A DNA stretch of 56,197 bases. Origin: Polynucleobacter sp. UB-Piko-W3 (GTDB lineage Bacteria; Pseudomonadota; Gammaproteobacteria; Burkholderiales; Burkholderiaceae). Position numbers and translations under genes: made by a program. Within the stretch, counting starts at the first letter, position 1. Each line of letters opens with the position of its first letter. The notes beneath the pieces were generated by a model that was given only the letters and a program-made list of their open reading frames with translations, searched no databases and was not told the origin of the DNA. Of this stretch, positions 12,538 through 22,132 are shown piece after piece. The stretch lies in the NCBI RefSeq assembly GCF_018881635.1, contig NZ_JACVPY010000001.1, positions 1-56,197 of the forward strand, given 5' to 3'.

Positions 12538-13347
12538 ATGCTAACCATGGATACGATCTTTTTTATTCTCTCGAAGGTAGTGCAGTTTTGCATTGAACCG
12601 CTCAACTGGGTCATTATTTTCGTCTGTCTAAGCTTGCTCTTTTTGGGCTTAAGAAAACCGCATCTTTGTAAACGGTTTTTAGTATTAGCAGTTCTGGATT
12701 TACTCATTGTCGGATGGTTGCCTGCTTCCGAGGTTTTTCTAAGACCGCTTGAGGATTCCGTTCCTAAGATAGATATTGGCAAATTAACGGTAGATCAGGT
12801 TGGCGGCATCATTATTTTGGGCGGGGCAATAGAAGGCGGAAAAATTGCGGTAGATCGCGGCGAGATTTCGATTTACTCTTCAGCCGAAAGGGTTACTAAG
12901 GCTTTTGAGCTCATCCGAAAGTATCCTAACTTGCCTTTCATCTTTAGTGGGTTCTCGGGGCGTATTACACCAAGTGGTATATCCGAAGCTGACGCATTTA
13001 AGCAGCTCATTCAAGAGCAAGGCTTGGCAGATAGAGCTGGACATTACGAAAACCAGTCACGCAATACCTATGAGAATGTGGTTTTCATGAAACCCATGAT
13101 TGCTCAGATTGAGCAAGGAAAGACTGGAAAACCCTGGCTTTTAATTACCTCCGCAAGTCATATGTATCGATCGGTGAAGATTTTTCAAAAGCAGGGGGTA
13201 GAGATTATTCCCGTTCTCGTGGATTACCAAACGGCTAATAGTCTTCATTGGACAGCATTTGATTTAGTGGATGGGGCGCAAAACTGGAATAAGCTGATTC
13301 ACGAAATAATTGGTCTTTTTGCCTACTGGATTACTGGAAAAATCTAG
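12538..13347 (+). CDS. YdcF-like (DUF218) membrane-anchored protein
   Basis: The product (269 residues from ATG 12538; an ATG at 12547 is an equal candidate) has two N-terminal hydrophobic segments and then a DUF218/YdcF domain: GGIIILGGAIEGGK, FSGFSGRI, ENQSRNTYENV and LLITSASHMYRS. Relatives include E. coli ElyC/YcbC and SanA-like proteins, linked to envelope integrity and undecaprenyl-carrier metabolism; the biochemical activity is not established. The longer frame starting at 12466 was rejected because it would overlap the start of phrB and lose the divergent promoter space. Confidence 0.85.
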   Translation: MLTMDTIFFILSKVVQFCIEPLNWVIIFVCLSLLFLGLRKPHLCKRFLVLAVLDLLIVGWLPASEVFLRPLEDSVPKIDIGKLTVDQVGGIIILGGAIEGGKIAVDRGEISIYSSAERVTKAFELIRKYPNLPFIFSGFSGRITPSGISEADAFKQLIQEQGLADRAGHYENQSRNTYENVVFMKPMIAQIEQGKTGKPWLLITSASHMYRSVKIFQKQGVEIIPVLVDYQTANSLHWTAFDLVDGAQNWNKLIHEIIGLFAYWITGKI

Positions 13348-13369
13348 ATATTCTGTAAAATAAACCCAT

Positions 13370-14014
13370 ATGACCTCGGCTAAAAAAGCACCCCCTGCTT
13401 CAGATCTAGCATCTGTGCCAGAGCCTTCAATTTCTTTTTCAGCCAGTCATTTGGCAAATCAATTTCTAATTGCCATGCCTGGCATGGTCGATCCTAATTT
13501 TGCGAGATCGGTGATCTATCTCTTTGAGCATACCGAGAGAGGTGCAATGGGTTTGGTTGTGAATCGACCAACTGAATTAGATCTAGCAACCCTATTTGAC
13601 AAGATTGAGCTCAAATTAGAAATTGCACCTTTATTAGAGCAACCCGTGTATTTTGGCGGTCCGGTTCAAGTGGAGCGGGGTTTTGTCTTGCATGAACCCA
13701 TCCCCAACCCATCCTATAGTTCTTCATTGATTATTCCCGGCGGCTTAACCATGACCACTTCTAAGGATGTTTTAGAGGCTCTAGCCATTGGAAATGGCCC
13801 ACGCAAGTTTCTGATGACTTTAGGCTATGCGGGCTGGAGTGCGGGTCAGCTTGAAGAAGAGATCACCTTAAATGGGTGGATGAATGTGCCTCTTTCACGC
13901 CAACAAATGATTGACATTATTTTTGACACTCCCTCGAGTCAGCGCTACGAAAAGGCAATGAGTCATTTGGGCTTTGATCCTTCCCACTTATCTGGAGAGG
14001 CAGGGCATGCCTGA
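13370..14014 (+). CDS. YqgE/AlgH family protein
   Basis: This is a 214-residue member of the YqgE/AlgH (UPF0301) family, a conserved single-domain protein of unknown biochemical role. Typical features are HLANQFLIAMPGMVDPNF near residue 25, YLFEHTERGAMGLVVNRP, VYFGGPVQVERGFVLH, and GYAGWSAGQLEEE. An N-terminal tail of about 24 residues, rich in Ala, Pro and Ser, precedes the domain and makes it slightly long. The yqgE-ruvX pair is conserved across proteobacteria; here their ends overlap by 8 bases. Confidence 0.95.
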   Translation: MTSAKKAPPASDLASVPEPSISFSASHLANQFLIAMPGMVDPNFARSVIYLFEHTERGAMGLVVNRPTELDLATLFDKIELKLEIAPLLEQPVYFGGPVQVERGFVLHEPIPNPSYSSSLIIPGGLTMTTSKDVLEALAIGNGPRKFLMTLGYAGWSAGQLEEEITLNGWMNVPLSRQQMIDIIFDTPSSQRYEKAMSHLGFDPSHLSGEAGHA

Positions 14015-14414
14015 TCCGATCAAGAAGCCGATGACGATACTGGCTTTTGATTATGGAACGCGTCGGGTTGGCGTGGCAGTGGGAAATACAGAGACAAAGG
14101 CAAGCCAGGCATTAAAGATCATTGCCGCTCCAAATACAGATGGACTATTTCGAGAAATTGAGAGCCTTTTAAAAGAGTGGCAGCCAGATCAGGTTGTTGT
14201 GGGGCTTCCCACTCACCCTGATGGTGCTGAGCATGAGATGACTATCAAGGCACGACGTTTTGGCCATCAGATTCAAGGGCGCTTCAATTTACCCGTAACT
14301 TGGGTGGATGAGCGCTATACATCGGCAGTTTTGGAGGCTGATCCTCAGATGTACGACAATCTAGATGCGCATTCTGCCGCGCTCATTTTGGAGCAATATT
14401 TTGCAGAATATTAA
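14007..14414 (+). CDS. ruvX: Putative pre-16S rRNA nuclease / Holliday junction resolvase-like YqgF
   Basis: RuvX (YqgF) has an RNase H-like fold and takes part in 16S rRNA 5'-end maturation. I start it at ATG 14007, preceded by GGAGAGG at 13994-14000; a frame from 13974 would add 11 residues and has no such site. The product is 135 residues. Conserved elements are FDYGTRRVGVAVG with the first catalytic Asp, VVGLPTHPDG, VTWVDERYTS with Asp-Glu, and LDAHSAALIL with the last Asp. It overlaps the YqgE gene by 8 bases and precedes pyrR by 18. Confidence 0.95.
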   Translation: MPDPIKKPMTILAFDYGTRRVGVAVGNTETKASQALKIIAAPNTDGLFREIESLLKEWQPDQVVVGLPTHPDGAEHEMTIKARRFGHQIQGRFNLPVTWVDERYTSAVLEADPQMYDNLDAHSAALILEQYFAEY

Positions 14415-14432
14415 TAAGCACCGGAATTAAAA

Positions 14433-14936
14433 ATGAATGCTGAATCCTTATACAAAAAATTACTAGAAAATTTACATAGCAGATTGCAATGCGGGACTTT
14501 TGAGCTGGCTGGCTTAGCTATGGGTGGCGCATGGATTGCGGAGCGTTTGGCCCAAGATTTAAAGCTACCTCACTTTGGTGTGATTAACGTCGCCTTTCAT
14601 CGGGATGATTACGCAGAAAAAGGAATGACTGCATTGAGAACGGCAAGCACGATGTCTACTCAGTTACCTTTTGGTGTGAACGGGGCAAACATTATTCTGA
14701 TTGATGATGTCTTGCTTACAGGTAGAACCGTGAGAGCAGCTCTGAATGAATTATTTGATTTTGGTAGGCCGGCACAAGTTGAATTAATGGTCTTGGCCGA
14801 TCGGGGCAAGCGAGAATTGCCAATCACTGCAAATTTTGTGGGGGAAGTCATCCAAGTTCCAGATCAGCAAATCTTAGTATTGGAAAAAGATGCGACTGGC
14901 AAGTTCAGCTTTGTCCTTGAGGAGCGTGAATCATGA
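14433..14936 (+). CDS. pyrR: Bifunctional pyr operon regulator / uracil phosphoribosyltransferase
   Basis: PyrR is a phosphoribosyltransferase-fold protein that in some bacteria attenuates the pyr operon and also converts uracil to UMP. The 167-residue product has the PRPP-binding loop [13 protein letters not shown] at about residues 88-100 and the [16 protein letters not shown] segment typical of PyrR. It overlaps pyrB by 4 bases (ATGA), so the two are translationally coupled. I saw no attenuator-like leader upstream: only 18 bases separate it from ruvX. Confidence 0.93.
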   Translation: MNAESLYKKLLENLHSRLQCGTFELAGLAMGGAWIAERLAQDLKLPHFGVINVAFHRDDYAEKGMTALRTASTMSTQLPFGVNGANIILIDDVLLTGRTVRAALNELFDFGRPAQVELMVLADRGKRELPITANFVGEVIQVPDQQILVLEKDATGKFSFVLEERES

Positions 14937-15889
14937 ATCCCGTAAATCAATTTAATACAGCTGGCGAGTTAACCCATCTTCTGACCTTAGAGGGCCTACC
15001 CAAAGAGCAAATTCTGCATATTCTGGATACCGCTAAGCAGTTTGTCAGCGTTACTGATCCTTCTAGAGAAGTTCGCAAAGTGCCTTTACTGCGGGGTAAG
15101 AGTGTTTTCAATCTTTTCTTTGAAAACTCCACGCGTACAAGAACTACTTTTGAGATTGCGGCAAAACGCTTATCTGCTGATGTCATTAATTTAGATATTT
15201 CCACTTCTTCAACCGCTAAAGGCGAAAGTCTGCTCGATACGATTGATAATTTAGTTGCGATGCAAGCGGATATCTTTGTAGTACGGCACAGTGTTTCTAA
15301 AGCGCCAATTGAGATTGCGAATCATGTCCCACCGCATGTACACGTTGTCAATGCCGGAGATGGTAGCAACCAACATCCCACTCAAGGTCTTCTAGATATG
15401 TATACGATGCGTTACTTTAAGCAGAATTTCAAAGGCTTAAAGGTCGCGATTGTTGGCGATATTGTTCATAGTCGTGTAGCTAAATCTAATATTCATGCAC
15501 TGACCACATTGGGCTGCGAGGAGATTCGCGCTATTGGCCCTGAAAGCCTGCTACCAAGCAATCTAGACATGCTGGGTGTCAAGATTTATCACAGCATGGA
15601 AGAGGGCCTCAAGGATGTCGATGTGGTGATGACATTACGCATTCAGAAAGAGCGTATGGAAGCTGGGCAAGTGCCCGAAGGAGATGCCTTCTTTAAGCAG
15701 TATGGTTTAACTCCTGCGCGTTTGGCCTTGGCTAAACCAGATGCGATTGTGATGCATCCTGGACCAATGAATCGTGGAGTTGAAATTGATTCAGCAGTAG
15801 CTGATGGACTTCAATCCGTTATTTTGAACCAAGTAACCTTTGGTATTGCTGTGCGTATGGCTGTGATGTCAATTGTTGCCGGTAACTAG
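14933..15889 (+). CDS. pyrB: Aspartate carbamoyltransferase catalytic subunit
   Basis: PyrB makes N-carbamoyl-aspartate, the first committed step of pyrimidine synthesis. The 318-residue product has [13 protein letters not shown] (Ser-Thr-Arg-Thr at 66-69, carbamoyl-phosphate binding), the mid-chain [13 protein letters not shown], and [11 protein letters not shown] near the C-terminus. No pyrI or pyrC follows. In related Burkholderiales pyrC commonly follows pyrB; here a glycosyltransferase gene on the opposite strand overlaps the pyrB end by 21 bases, which suggests an insertion point or rearrangement. Confidence 0.97.
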   Translation: MNPVNQFNTAGELTHLLTLEGLPKEQILHILDTAKQFVSVTDPSREVRKVPLLRGKSVFNLFFENSTRTRTTFEIAAKRLSADVINLDISTSSTAKGESLLDTIDNLVAMQADIFVVRHSVSKAPIEIANHVPPHVHVVNAGDGSNQHPTQGLLDMYTMRYFKQNFKGLKVAIVGDIVHSRVAKSNIHALTTLGCEEIRAIGPESLLPSNLDMLGVKIYHSMEEGLKDVDVVMTLRIQKERMEAGQVPEGDAFFKQYGLTPARLALAKPDAIVMHPGPMNRGVEIDSAVADGLQSVILNQVTFGIAVRMAVMSIVAGN

Positions 15890-16792
15890 GGATTTGATAG
15901 CTGCTTCAATTTGAGTATCAAAGTAAACATGGCTATCTAGTACGGCCTCGTCTTGAGTCGCGGCACTTGAGTTAGCAAGGTTGTTGCTAATGACCACATT
16001 AAATTGACATAGATTACTCAGGCCAAACATCTGTGCCCATGAGTTATTTCTGTAGGGGTTAATTTCTAAAACTTTGACGCTAGAGTCCAAGAACAGTAAA
16101 TTGAAAACACCGGCACCGACCATATAGGTAAAAGTTTCTGCTTTAGCTAGAGTGTCTAGATAGTCTCTTAAGCTCAATTTCGATAAGAAAACTTGCTCGA
16201 TATTATTTGCTTGCAAAAATTGCTGATCAATATCCAGGAGATTTTTGCGGCTTAACTCATTTCTGCCATAGATTAAATTCTTATTTCGAGCTTCGACAAT
16301 ATGATGTTTTGTAAAGCAGGTATTTTTGATTTCTCGGCAGATATTCAAATACTCAGGATATATTTTGAGATCTCTCCCTTCGGGCGTAATGATGAGATCA
16401 GAGAATGAATAGGCGGTGTTGTAGTCTAAAAAGATCAAATCCTGAGGATCAATAACAGATTCAAGAAATTCTCTTTGAAAGTGATCCCCTTTGATAGAAA
16501 CGCATACACGTTTCTTATTTTTTCTCCACTCTACATAAAAGGGAAAGAAAACATCATGAAAAAAATGGGCAATATTATTGGTATGAATTAACAGTAAATA
16601 AAATTGCTCCCCTTTAAGTTCTTTGGTATTTAGCTTAAATGGGAATGTAATCCAGCGCCTAATGAATCGGATTCGGTCATGTTTGACTGTAATGGCGTGC
16701 TTACTGAATAACTGATTCTGATAGAGAAGGTAGCTTTCATTCGCCGATAGACGAAACAACAGCTTTTTAATGAATTCTTGAATTTTATTCAT
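15869..16792 (-). CDS. GT61-like (DUF563) glycosyltransferase
   Basis: This 307-residue protein is probably a cytoplasmic or peripheral glycosyltransferase of family 61. The segment [15 protein letters not shown] near residues 72-86 corresponds to the family's HWLFD-type motif. The segment [13 protein letters not shown] matches the sugar-nucleotide-binding region. [22 protein letters not shown] matches the C-terminal GAGLTN-type motif. The gene is noticeably AT-rich next to pyrB. Its 3' end overlaps pyrB by 21 bases in convergent orientation, and it has its own 126-base upstream region shared divergently with the next gene. Confidence 0.75.
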   Translation of the reverse strand: MNKIQEFIKKLLFRLSANESYLLYQNQLFSKHAITVKHDRIRFIRRWITFPFKLNTKELKGEQFYLLLIHTNNIAHFFHDVFFPFYVEWRKNKKRVCVSIKGDHFQREFLESVIDPQDLIFLDYNTAYSFSDLIITPEGRDLKIYPEYLNICREIKNTCFTKHHIVEARNKNLIYGRNELSRKNLLDIDQQFLQANNIEQVFLSKLSLRDYLDTLAKAETFTYMVGAGVFNLLFLDSSVKVLEINPYRNNSWAQMFGLSNLCQFNVVISNNLANSSAATQDEAVLDSHVYFDTQIEAAIKSLVTGNN

Positions 16793-16918
16793 ACCTAATC
16801 TTTATATAATCTACCAACGCGCGACCACTATAATTTGCTTATTAATAACAGTTTAACGACCATTTTACGTATTCACCATTTCTATAGTATTTAGCTTTAT
16901 CCCACAGAAGGAAGTTGA

Positions 16919-18259
16919 TTGAAATCCGTGTCGATCCAGAATCAGAAAAATTGGCTTTTGCTATCGCACGCTTTCAATATGGATGGTCGTGCTGCTAGTT
17001 TGACGATTACCGATAAGATCCCCTATTTTTTAGAGGCGGGCGTTCAACCTATCGTCTTGAGCGCCATTACCGGCTTGAAAGATCAGCGCTTTCAGCATGA
17101 GCAGTTCTTAGCTTGGGGCCCTGCGGCATTCCGTTTTGATTTTCGTCATTGGATTGCAAATAAGTATGGCCGTGGCTTTATTTATAAGTTACTCACGCGC
17201 ACCGTATCTATTTTGTTGGCACCCTTCATTGCTATTGAAAAACTACTCCTCGGCTACTCGAGTCAATGGTCATGGGCAATCCCAGCATTTATTCGTGGTT
17301 ATATTCTGATCCGTCGTGGCAAGGTAGATGTTATCTATTCCATCGGCAGCGCATGGTCGGCGCATTTGGCTGGTGTGTGGTTAAAGAAAGCTACTGGCCT
17401 TCCGCTGATATCTGAAGTTCATGATCCCTTGGTGATTCGCAAAGATCAAAATGATCAAGGTTTTGAGAAGCCAAAAAATCGGGATGCACGCTTTCGCCAC
17501 TACTTAGAGGCCCAGCTGTGTAAGTATTCCGATTATGTATGGTGGTTTACTCAGGGCGCTTTGCATTACGCTAAAGTTCGCAATCCCAATTTAAATACGC
17601 ATGGTAACGCCGTTGGATTTGTAGTGATACCTGGCGCTAATCCGCCAGGAACAATCGACAAAGCAGATGCCCATCAATACAGTGAGCATTTAAACCTTTG
17701 TCATTTTGGTTCTTTAGCTAATGACCGCTCACTTTCCATGATTTTGAAGGCGGCAAATAGTCTATTTGCTAAATATCCAGACGCTAGGAAGCATCTTCGT
17801 GTTCATGCCTATGGTGCGCCCTTAGACTCTTTATCTCATGATGCGATTAAGCAGTATGGCTACTCAGATGTTTTGTTAGCTCATGGAAGGTTAGAGCGTG
17901 ATCCCCTAACCGGAATGTCTGGTCGTGAACAGGTTGCGCAAAAGATGCAGGAGGCAGATGTATTGATTCTCTTGCATGGTAATGATGAATGGTGTGCCGA
18001 GTACATCCCATCAAAATTCTATGACTACTTATGGTCTGGCCGTCCAATCTGGGGTATCACCCACCGTAACCCACAACTAGATCAAATGCTGTTAGATCGT
18101 AAGTCTTATTTGAGTGCTGACGGTGATGAGTCTGGTATTGCGATGGCACTTGAGCGAATTTGGTTAGATTGGCAGCAAAAGCAATTAATTAAGCCGGTCT
18201 GGGAGCCAATTGGCGTAGACCAAGCCGTTAGCAGTATCCTGTCACATATTGCTTCATAG
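16919..18259 (+). CDS. GT4-like glycosyltransferase
   Basis: This is a 446-residue GT-B fold glycosyltransferase. The N-terminal half has SHAFNMDGRAASLTITDKIPYF, giving the acceptor-binding domain, followed by a hydrophobic stretch near residues 92-107. The C-terminal half has LCHFGSLANDRSLSMIL, HAYGAPLDSL and IPSKFYDYLWSGRPIWGI, the nucleotide-sugar-binding pattern of GT4-like enzymes. The start is TTG at 16919 after AAGGAAG (16908-16914); a GTG at 16928 is an alternative. It opens a three-gene plus-strand group. Confidence 0.8.
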   Translation: MKSVSIQNQKNWLLLSHAFNMDGRAASLTITDKIPYFLEAGVQPIVLSAITGLKDQRFQHEQFLAWGPAAFRFDFRHWIANKYGRGFIYKLLTRTVSILLAPFIAIEKLLLGYSSQWSWAIPAFIRGYILIRRGKVDVIYSIGSAWSAHLAGVWLKKATGLPLISEVHDPLVIRKDQNDQGFEKPKNRDARFRHYLEAQLCKYSDYVWWFTQGALHYAKVRNPNLNTHGNAVGFVVIPGANPPGTIDKADAHQYSEHLNLCHFGSLANDRSLSMILKAANSLFAKYPDARKHLRVHAYGAPLDSLSHDAIKQYGYSDVLLAHGRLERDPLTGMSGREQVAQKMQEADVLILLHGNDEWCAEYIPSKFYDYLWSGRPIWGITHRNPQLDQMLLDRKSYLSADGDESGIAMALERIWLDWQQKQLIKPVWEPIGVDQAVSSILSHIAS

Positions 18260-18270
18260 AAGGCCGCATC

Positions 18271-19170
18271 TTGAAAGATCTCGTTCTTTACTGCAAATCT
18301 TATCGTAAAGATTTCTTGCGCTTAAGGCGCTTGCTCAAATCTATCTCGCAGCACAATATCGATCAAATTCCTTTTTACATTTCAACCCCGACTGCAGATC
18401 GAGAATTACTCATTGAGCTCGTTGGCTCTCAGGGTTATGAATGGGTTTCTGATGAGTCTATTATTGATGCCAACCCCCTGGTACCTAGCGGTATTGCAAA
18501 TACAAAATCTGGCGGACTAGCCCAGCAAGTTGTTAAGTCTGAATTTTGGCGTTTGGATTTATGTGCCAACTATGTTTGTCTTGATTCGGACTGTATTTTT
18601 ATCAAAGACTTTTATGGCGCAGAATTCTTGACTGATGATGGAAATCCCTATACGGTGATTTATCAGAATAAGGAATACTTTCAGCTAGCAATTGATCGCG
18701 GCTATAGCAAGGCACCCGTACACCTCAAAGCAGAAGGTGATCGCGTAAAGGCTGTGTTTGGGCGCCAAGGACCGAACTACTATTGCCCTTGCCCCCCATT
18801 TATATGGTCTGCTGCGGTATGGAAGTCATTGGATGAAAACTACCTTAAGCCAAAAGGGCAAACCTTATGGGATCTGTGCACTCCAGAGCATCCAGAAACC
18901 TTACTGTATTTGGAGGCCTTATTAAACTTTAAGGCCATCCCTTTGTATCCGATTGAGCAGCTCTTCCGAGTTTACTACTACGACTGGCACTACTATCTCT
19001 TGCGAAGACTGGGTGAAACTCCTGATAAGTTGAAAGATAACTATTTAGGTTTGATTTATCAATCTAGCTGGGACTTAGGCTTGGACTATGGAGGAAGCCA
19101 GAAGTCGATCCTTTCAAGAGCCTTGAAAAAACTCAAACGATTTGCTCGTTACCTACAAAGCTTTATCTAA
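18271..19170 (+). CDS. DUF6492-like putative glycosyltransferase
   Basis: This 299-residue protein begins LVLYCKSYRKDFLRLRRLLKSI and contains CLDSDCIFIKDF, a DxD-like motif seen in GT-A type transferases. The order resembles the DUF6492 family, found in polysaccharide clusters but not biochemically assigned. It starts with TTG at 18271, 11 bases after the previous gene, and its TAA shares one base with the next ATG, so it is coupled to both neighbours. The family call is from memory of the pattern. Confidence 0.65.
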   Translation: MKDLVLYCKSYRKDFLRLRRLLKSISQHNIDQIPFYISTPTADRELLIELVGSQGYEWVSDESIIDANPLVPSGIANTKSGGLAQQVVKSEFWRLDLCANYVCLDSDCIFIKDFYGAEFLTDDGNPYTVIYQNKEYFQLAIDRGYSKAPVHLKAEGDRVKAVFGRQGPNYYCPCPPFIWSAAVWKSLDENYLKPKGQTLWDLCTPEHPETLLYLEALLNFKAIPLYPIEQLFRVYYYDWHYYLLRRLGETPDKLKDNYLGLIYQSSWDLGLDYGGSQKSILSRALKKLKRFARYLQSFI

Positions 19171-20090
19171 TGAAAAATACACCGTTAGTTAGCGTGCTCA
19201 TGCCCGCCTATAACTCGGAGCTATATATTGCAGAGGCTATTCAGAGCATTCTGAATCAGACATATCAGAATATTGAATTGATCATTTTTGATGATGGTTC
19301 TTCTGACAAAACAAGACAGGTAATTGAAGGTTTTACAGATTCACGCATTATTAAAATACTCTCCGATCAGAATTACGGCGTAGTACGAGCTCGCAATGAG
19401 ATGATTGATAGGGCTAGCGGTCAGTACATTGCCTTAATGGATGCAGATGACATTGCAGATCCATTGCGTCTAGAGAAGCAGATCAGTATTCTTGAGAGCG
19501 GGCAGTATGATCTTTGCGGTAGCGCCCAGTGGGTATTAGATGAGGGTACTGGCCAGATCAAAAAATCAAAAGATAAGTTTTCAGATGCAGATCTTCGGGC
19601 GCTTTTATCTGTTTATTGCGGTTTATGTAACTCCGCTATGACAGGTAAGGCAGAAATCTTTAAACGTTTTAAATATGACACTTCAATTTTGACTTCTGAG
19701 GACTATTATCTTTGGGTGCAAATGGCTGCAGCCAGATCTCGCTTCTTAAATCTTCCTGAGCGTTTAATTACTTATCGTCGTTATCCTGCCCAGACTAGCT
19801 CTGTCCATTTGGAAAAATTCAAGCTAACCACGATTGAAGTACAAAAAAAGTATCTCGAGCTATTAGGAATCAATCCTGATTTCTATCCACGCCATCTTCC
19901 CTTTAAGCAAAGGTTGGTTAACGGTATTGGGCTCTTGCGAGAACTCAATCGCAGATTTCCTGGGGTATCACTGAAGGCGAATGCTGAGATCTATGCAAGA
20001 TTTCAGTATCGAAGAAATGGTGTCTACACGCCATTTACTCGTCTCGAGCGCCTTTTGGTTGCCCTATGGGCAAGCTTGCTAGTTTCTTAA
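19170..20090 (+). CDS. Family 2 glycosyltransferase
   Basis: This is a 306-residue GT2 enzyme of the GT-A fold. The N-terminus has VSVLMPAYNSELYIAEAIQS, then IIFDDGSSDKT and LMDADDIADP, the nucleotide-binding and metal-binding DxD motifs. An SEDYYLWVQMA segment gives the usual catalytic ED pair. The start overlaps the previous stop by one base (TAATG). The 3' end is convergent with the next minus-strand gene, and both stop codons lie within one TTAA tetramer at 20087-20090. Confidence 0.9.
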   Translation: MKNTPLVSVLMPAYNSELYIAEAIQSILNQTYQNIELIIFDDGSSDKTRQVIEGFTDSRIIKILSDQNYGVVRARNEMIDRASGQYIALMDADDIADPLRLEKQISILESGQYDLCGSAQWVLDEGTGQIKKSKDKFSDADLRALLSVYCGLCNSAMTGKAEIFKRFKYDTSILTSEDYYLWVQMAAARSRFLNLPERLITYRRYPAQTSSVHLEKFKLTTIEVQKKYLELLGINPDFYPRHLPFKQRLVNGIGLLRELNRRFPGVSLKANAEIYARFQYRRNGVYTPFTRLERLLVALWASLLVS

Positions 20091-21115
20091 CGCAGGTTTA
20101 GCTTGATGTGGCTGGCAATAGTTTGTTGATCGATATCGCCTATAGAGCTGGGTAATTCAAGTAATTTATTGGCGCCCCTATAGGAGTGCCACATCTGGGG
20201 CATGAGTTTTACCTGATCGCCCAACATCCCTGCAAGATGACTCATGCCACTTTTAGATCCTATTAAGACATCTGCATGAAGTAGGTGATGAAAGGTGCCC
20301 ATGAAGTCGCTATCAATATGCTCATGGACTTCATACCCCGTGTTCTGAAAGCGCTCTTTCCAGGAGAATGGCGCTCCAGTTTCGGAACGGTATTGGCCAT
20401 CCTTACCTTCGCTATAAATATGAATAGCTACTGAGCGTGGCGAATGATTCAAAATCGTATTGAGTATTTCTAGGTACCAAGCATCGGGTAGCATTCTGGA
20501 AGAGAGGTCTGAGAATTGCCTGCCTGGGAGAAGATCACCCCTTCTGATATGAACAGCAATGTTGATCTTCTTTGGATCAAACATCAGGGGAATTGGAAGA
20601 TGTTCGCGGGCTTGTGTGTAGGCCTTGATAAACCAGTCACGGCTTGGGCCATATTCGTAATCACCAAATCGATTATTGCTAATCTTAAAGGCAATATTTG
20701 GGCCTGGATGCTGCTGAATAAATGCATCCACTGCCTTATAGATTTCATCATCGACTTGATCATTCGTCGGAATGTGAATTTCAAATTCGGGTAACTCAAT
20801 GACCTTGACTTCACCCTTTTTAATCTTTTGCTCAAGATCCTCTCGGCTAGTGAGAATCCTTTTGGGATCCAGCATCCGATTTAAGTCATCCCCAATATTA
20901 TGGGTTTCGTTCGCACGTCTACCTCTTAATTTACGTAGGGATTGCTTTAAATTCCATCTAAAGGACTGCTTATGTGATTTTTGAAGTTGCTTTTCTGAAT
21001 ACGCAAATTGCAAATTGTTTCTTGCAGCAATTTTGATGGCACGATTCATGATTCCCATCGAGTGCCCAATCCCCGCATCAGGATTGTCATAGTCAATTAA
21101 AAACCGATTATTCAT
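20087..21115 (-). CDS. Fucosyltransferase-like protein with HIRRGD motif
   Basis: This 342-residue protein contains AVHIRRGDL (HIRRGD at 189-194), the GDP-fucose-binding motif shared by alpha-1,2, alpha-1,6 and O-fucosyltransferase families. The segment LLHADVLIGSKSGMSHLAG further on matches the second conserved region. The N-terminal part, with GIGHSMGIMNRAI, fits the same fold. It is coupled to the GT10 gene upstream by a 4-base overlap. The true donor could be another sugar nucleotide. Confidence 0.7.
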   Translation of the reverse strand: MNNRFLIDYDNPDAGIGHSMGIMNRAIKIAARNNLQFAYSEKQLQKSHKQSFRWNLKQSLRKLRGRRANETHNIGDDLNRMLDPKRILTSREDLEQKIKKGEVKVIELPEFEIHIPTNDQVDDEIYKAVDAFIQQHPGPNIAFKISNNRFGDYEYGPSRDWFIKAYTQAREHLPIPLMFDPKKINIAVHIRRGDLLPGRQFSDLSSRMLPDAWYLEILNTILNHSPRSVAIHIYSEGKDGQYRSETGAPFSWKERFQNTGYEVHEHIDSDFMGTFHHLLHADVLIGSKSGMSHLAGMLGDQVKLMPQMWHSYRGANKLLELPSSIGDIDQQTIASHIKLNLR

Positions 21116-22125
21116 CGTTGCAGATCTTGAAGAACTTTATTGACAATGGTTGATGCATAGCTACTTGTGTCAAATTCCATTGCCTTAGGACTCGCAAGGA
21201 ATTTCTGTATATTGTCCTGGTATTGCTGGTATTGATCGGCATCGATAGTTAAAAGAAATTGGTGTACTTCGCCCGTACTCTTAAAATTTCGTCTATCGAT
21301 ATAGCATGTGCTAGGAATATGTTCTTCAATAGTATGGGATCCCCAGTAGACAGGAACACAGCCATTCAGTAGGCAATCAAATATTTTTTCGCTAATGTAG
21401 TCCGGTAGATTAGCCACATTCTCATAGCAATAGGCAAACTTTGCTTTTTGATACACGCTCCCTTTATCTTCAATTTCACCGACATAGCTTGGGAAAGGTT
21501 TGTATCCAAAAATTTGGGATGCCATACGTTTTAAGCGTCGAGTGATTTTTTCAGTGGAAGTGAAAGCGGGTTCGGGCTTACTCCAGCCCAATCCATACAA
21601 TGAGAAATACTCAGGAGCATTTCTTTCGTACCAGCGAATGACATTGATGCGCTCTTTATATAAATCATCATCCATGGGCTTAGGAAATGCCTTATTAGCA
21701 TTGATAAGGCATGCAAATATAGGGCGATCTTTGAAGGCTGGTGTCTGCTTTATTTGAATCTGATTTGGTATGAATAAGCCAATAGCATTTGGAAGATGTA
21801 GTAAGTCTTTATTCCAGGTAAAGACTCCATCAAAAGTACTTAGATATGCCTCGCTCCTATTGAGAGGGCAAATATAGGGGTTTTCGGTCGCAATTAGGTA
21901 TTTTGGACTTGGAATATGGTCTATTGCTTGCCCATCGTGCAAAATACTAAAGGCAATCTCTCGACCTTGATTGACATCGGGATTGTTTAGCTCAATACCG
22001 TGTTTTAGAAATTCAGATCTGAGTAATCGGTTGGTAAAAGTTGGGTTGTAGGTATGATGTCTATCAATTTCCTCAAAAGAGGCATTTTTCACTCTATCTT
22101 GTTGATAGTAATTAGCAAATAACAT
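21112..22125 (-). CDS. GT10 family (alpha-1,3-fucosyltransferase-type) glycosyltransferase
   Basis: This 337-residue protein carries the GT10 donor-site signature: FAYCYEN at 230-236 and DYISEKIFDCLLNGCVPVY at 242-260 match the FxxxFENS...YVTEKxxxALxxGxVPV pattern. The N-terminal acceptor domain has IATENPYICP and a FDGVFTWNKDL segment. Relatives use GDP-fucose and make Lewis-type or related fucosylated structures. It is followed by the HIRRGD gene with a 4-base overlap, and is only 7 bases from the divergent gene on the plus strand. Confidence 0.85.
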   Translation of the reverse strand: MLFANYYQQDRVKNASFEEIDRHHTYNPTFTNRLLRSEFLKHGIELNNPDVNQGREIAFSILHDGQAIDHIPSPKYLIATENPYICPLNRSEAYLSTFDGVFTWNKDLLHLPNAIGLFIPNQIQIKQTPAFKDRPIFACLINANKAFPKPMDDDLYKERINVIRWYERNAPEYFSLYGLGWSKPEPAFTSTEKITRRLKRMASQIFGYKPFPSYVGEIEDKGSVYQKAKFAYCYENVANLPDYISEKIFDCLLNGCVPVYWGSHTIEEHIPSTCYIDRRNFKSTGEVHQFLLTIDADQYQQYQDNIQKFLASPKAMEFDTSSYASTIVNKVLQDLQR

Positions 22126-22132
22126 TATTTAT

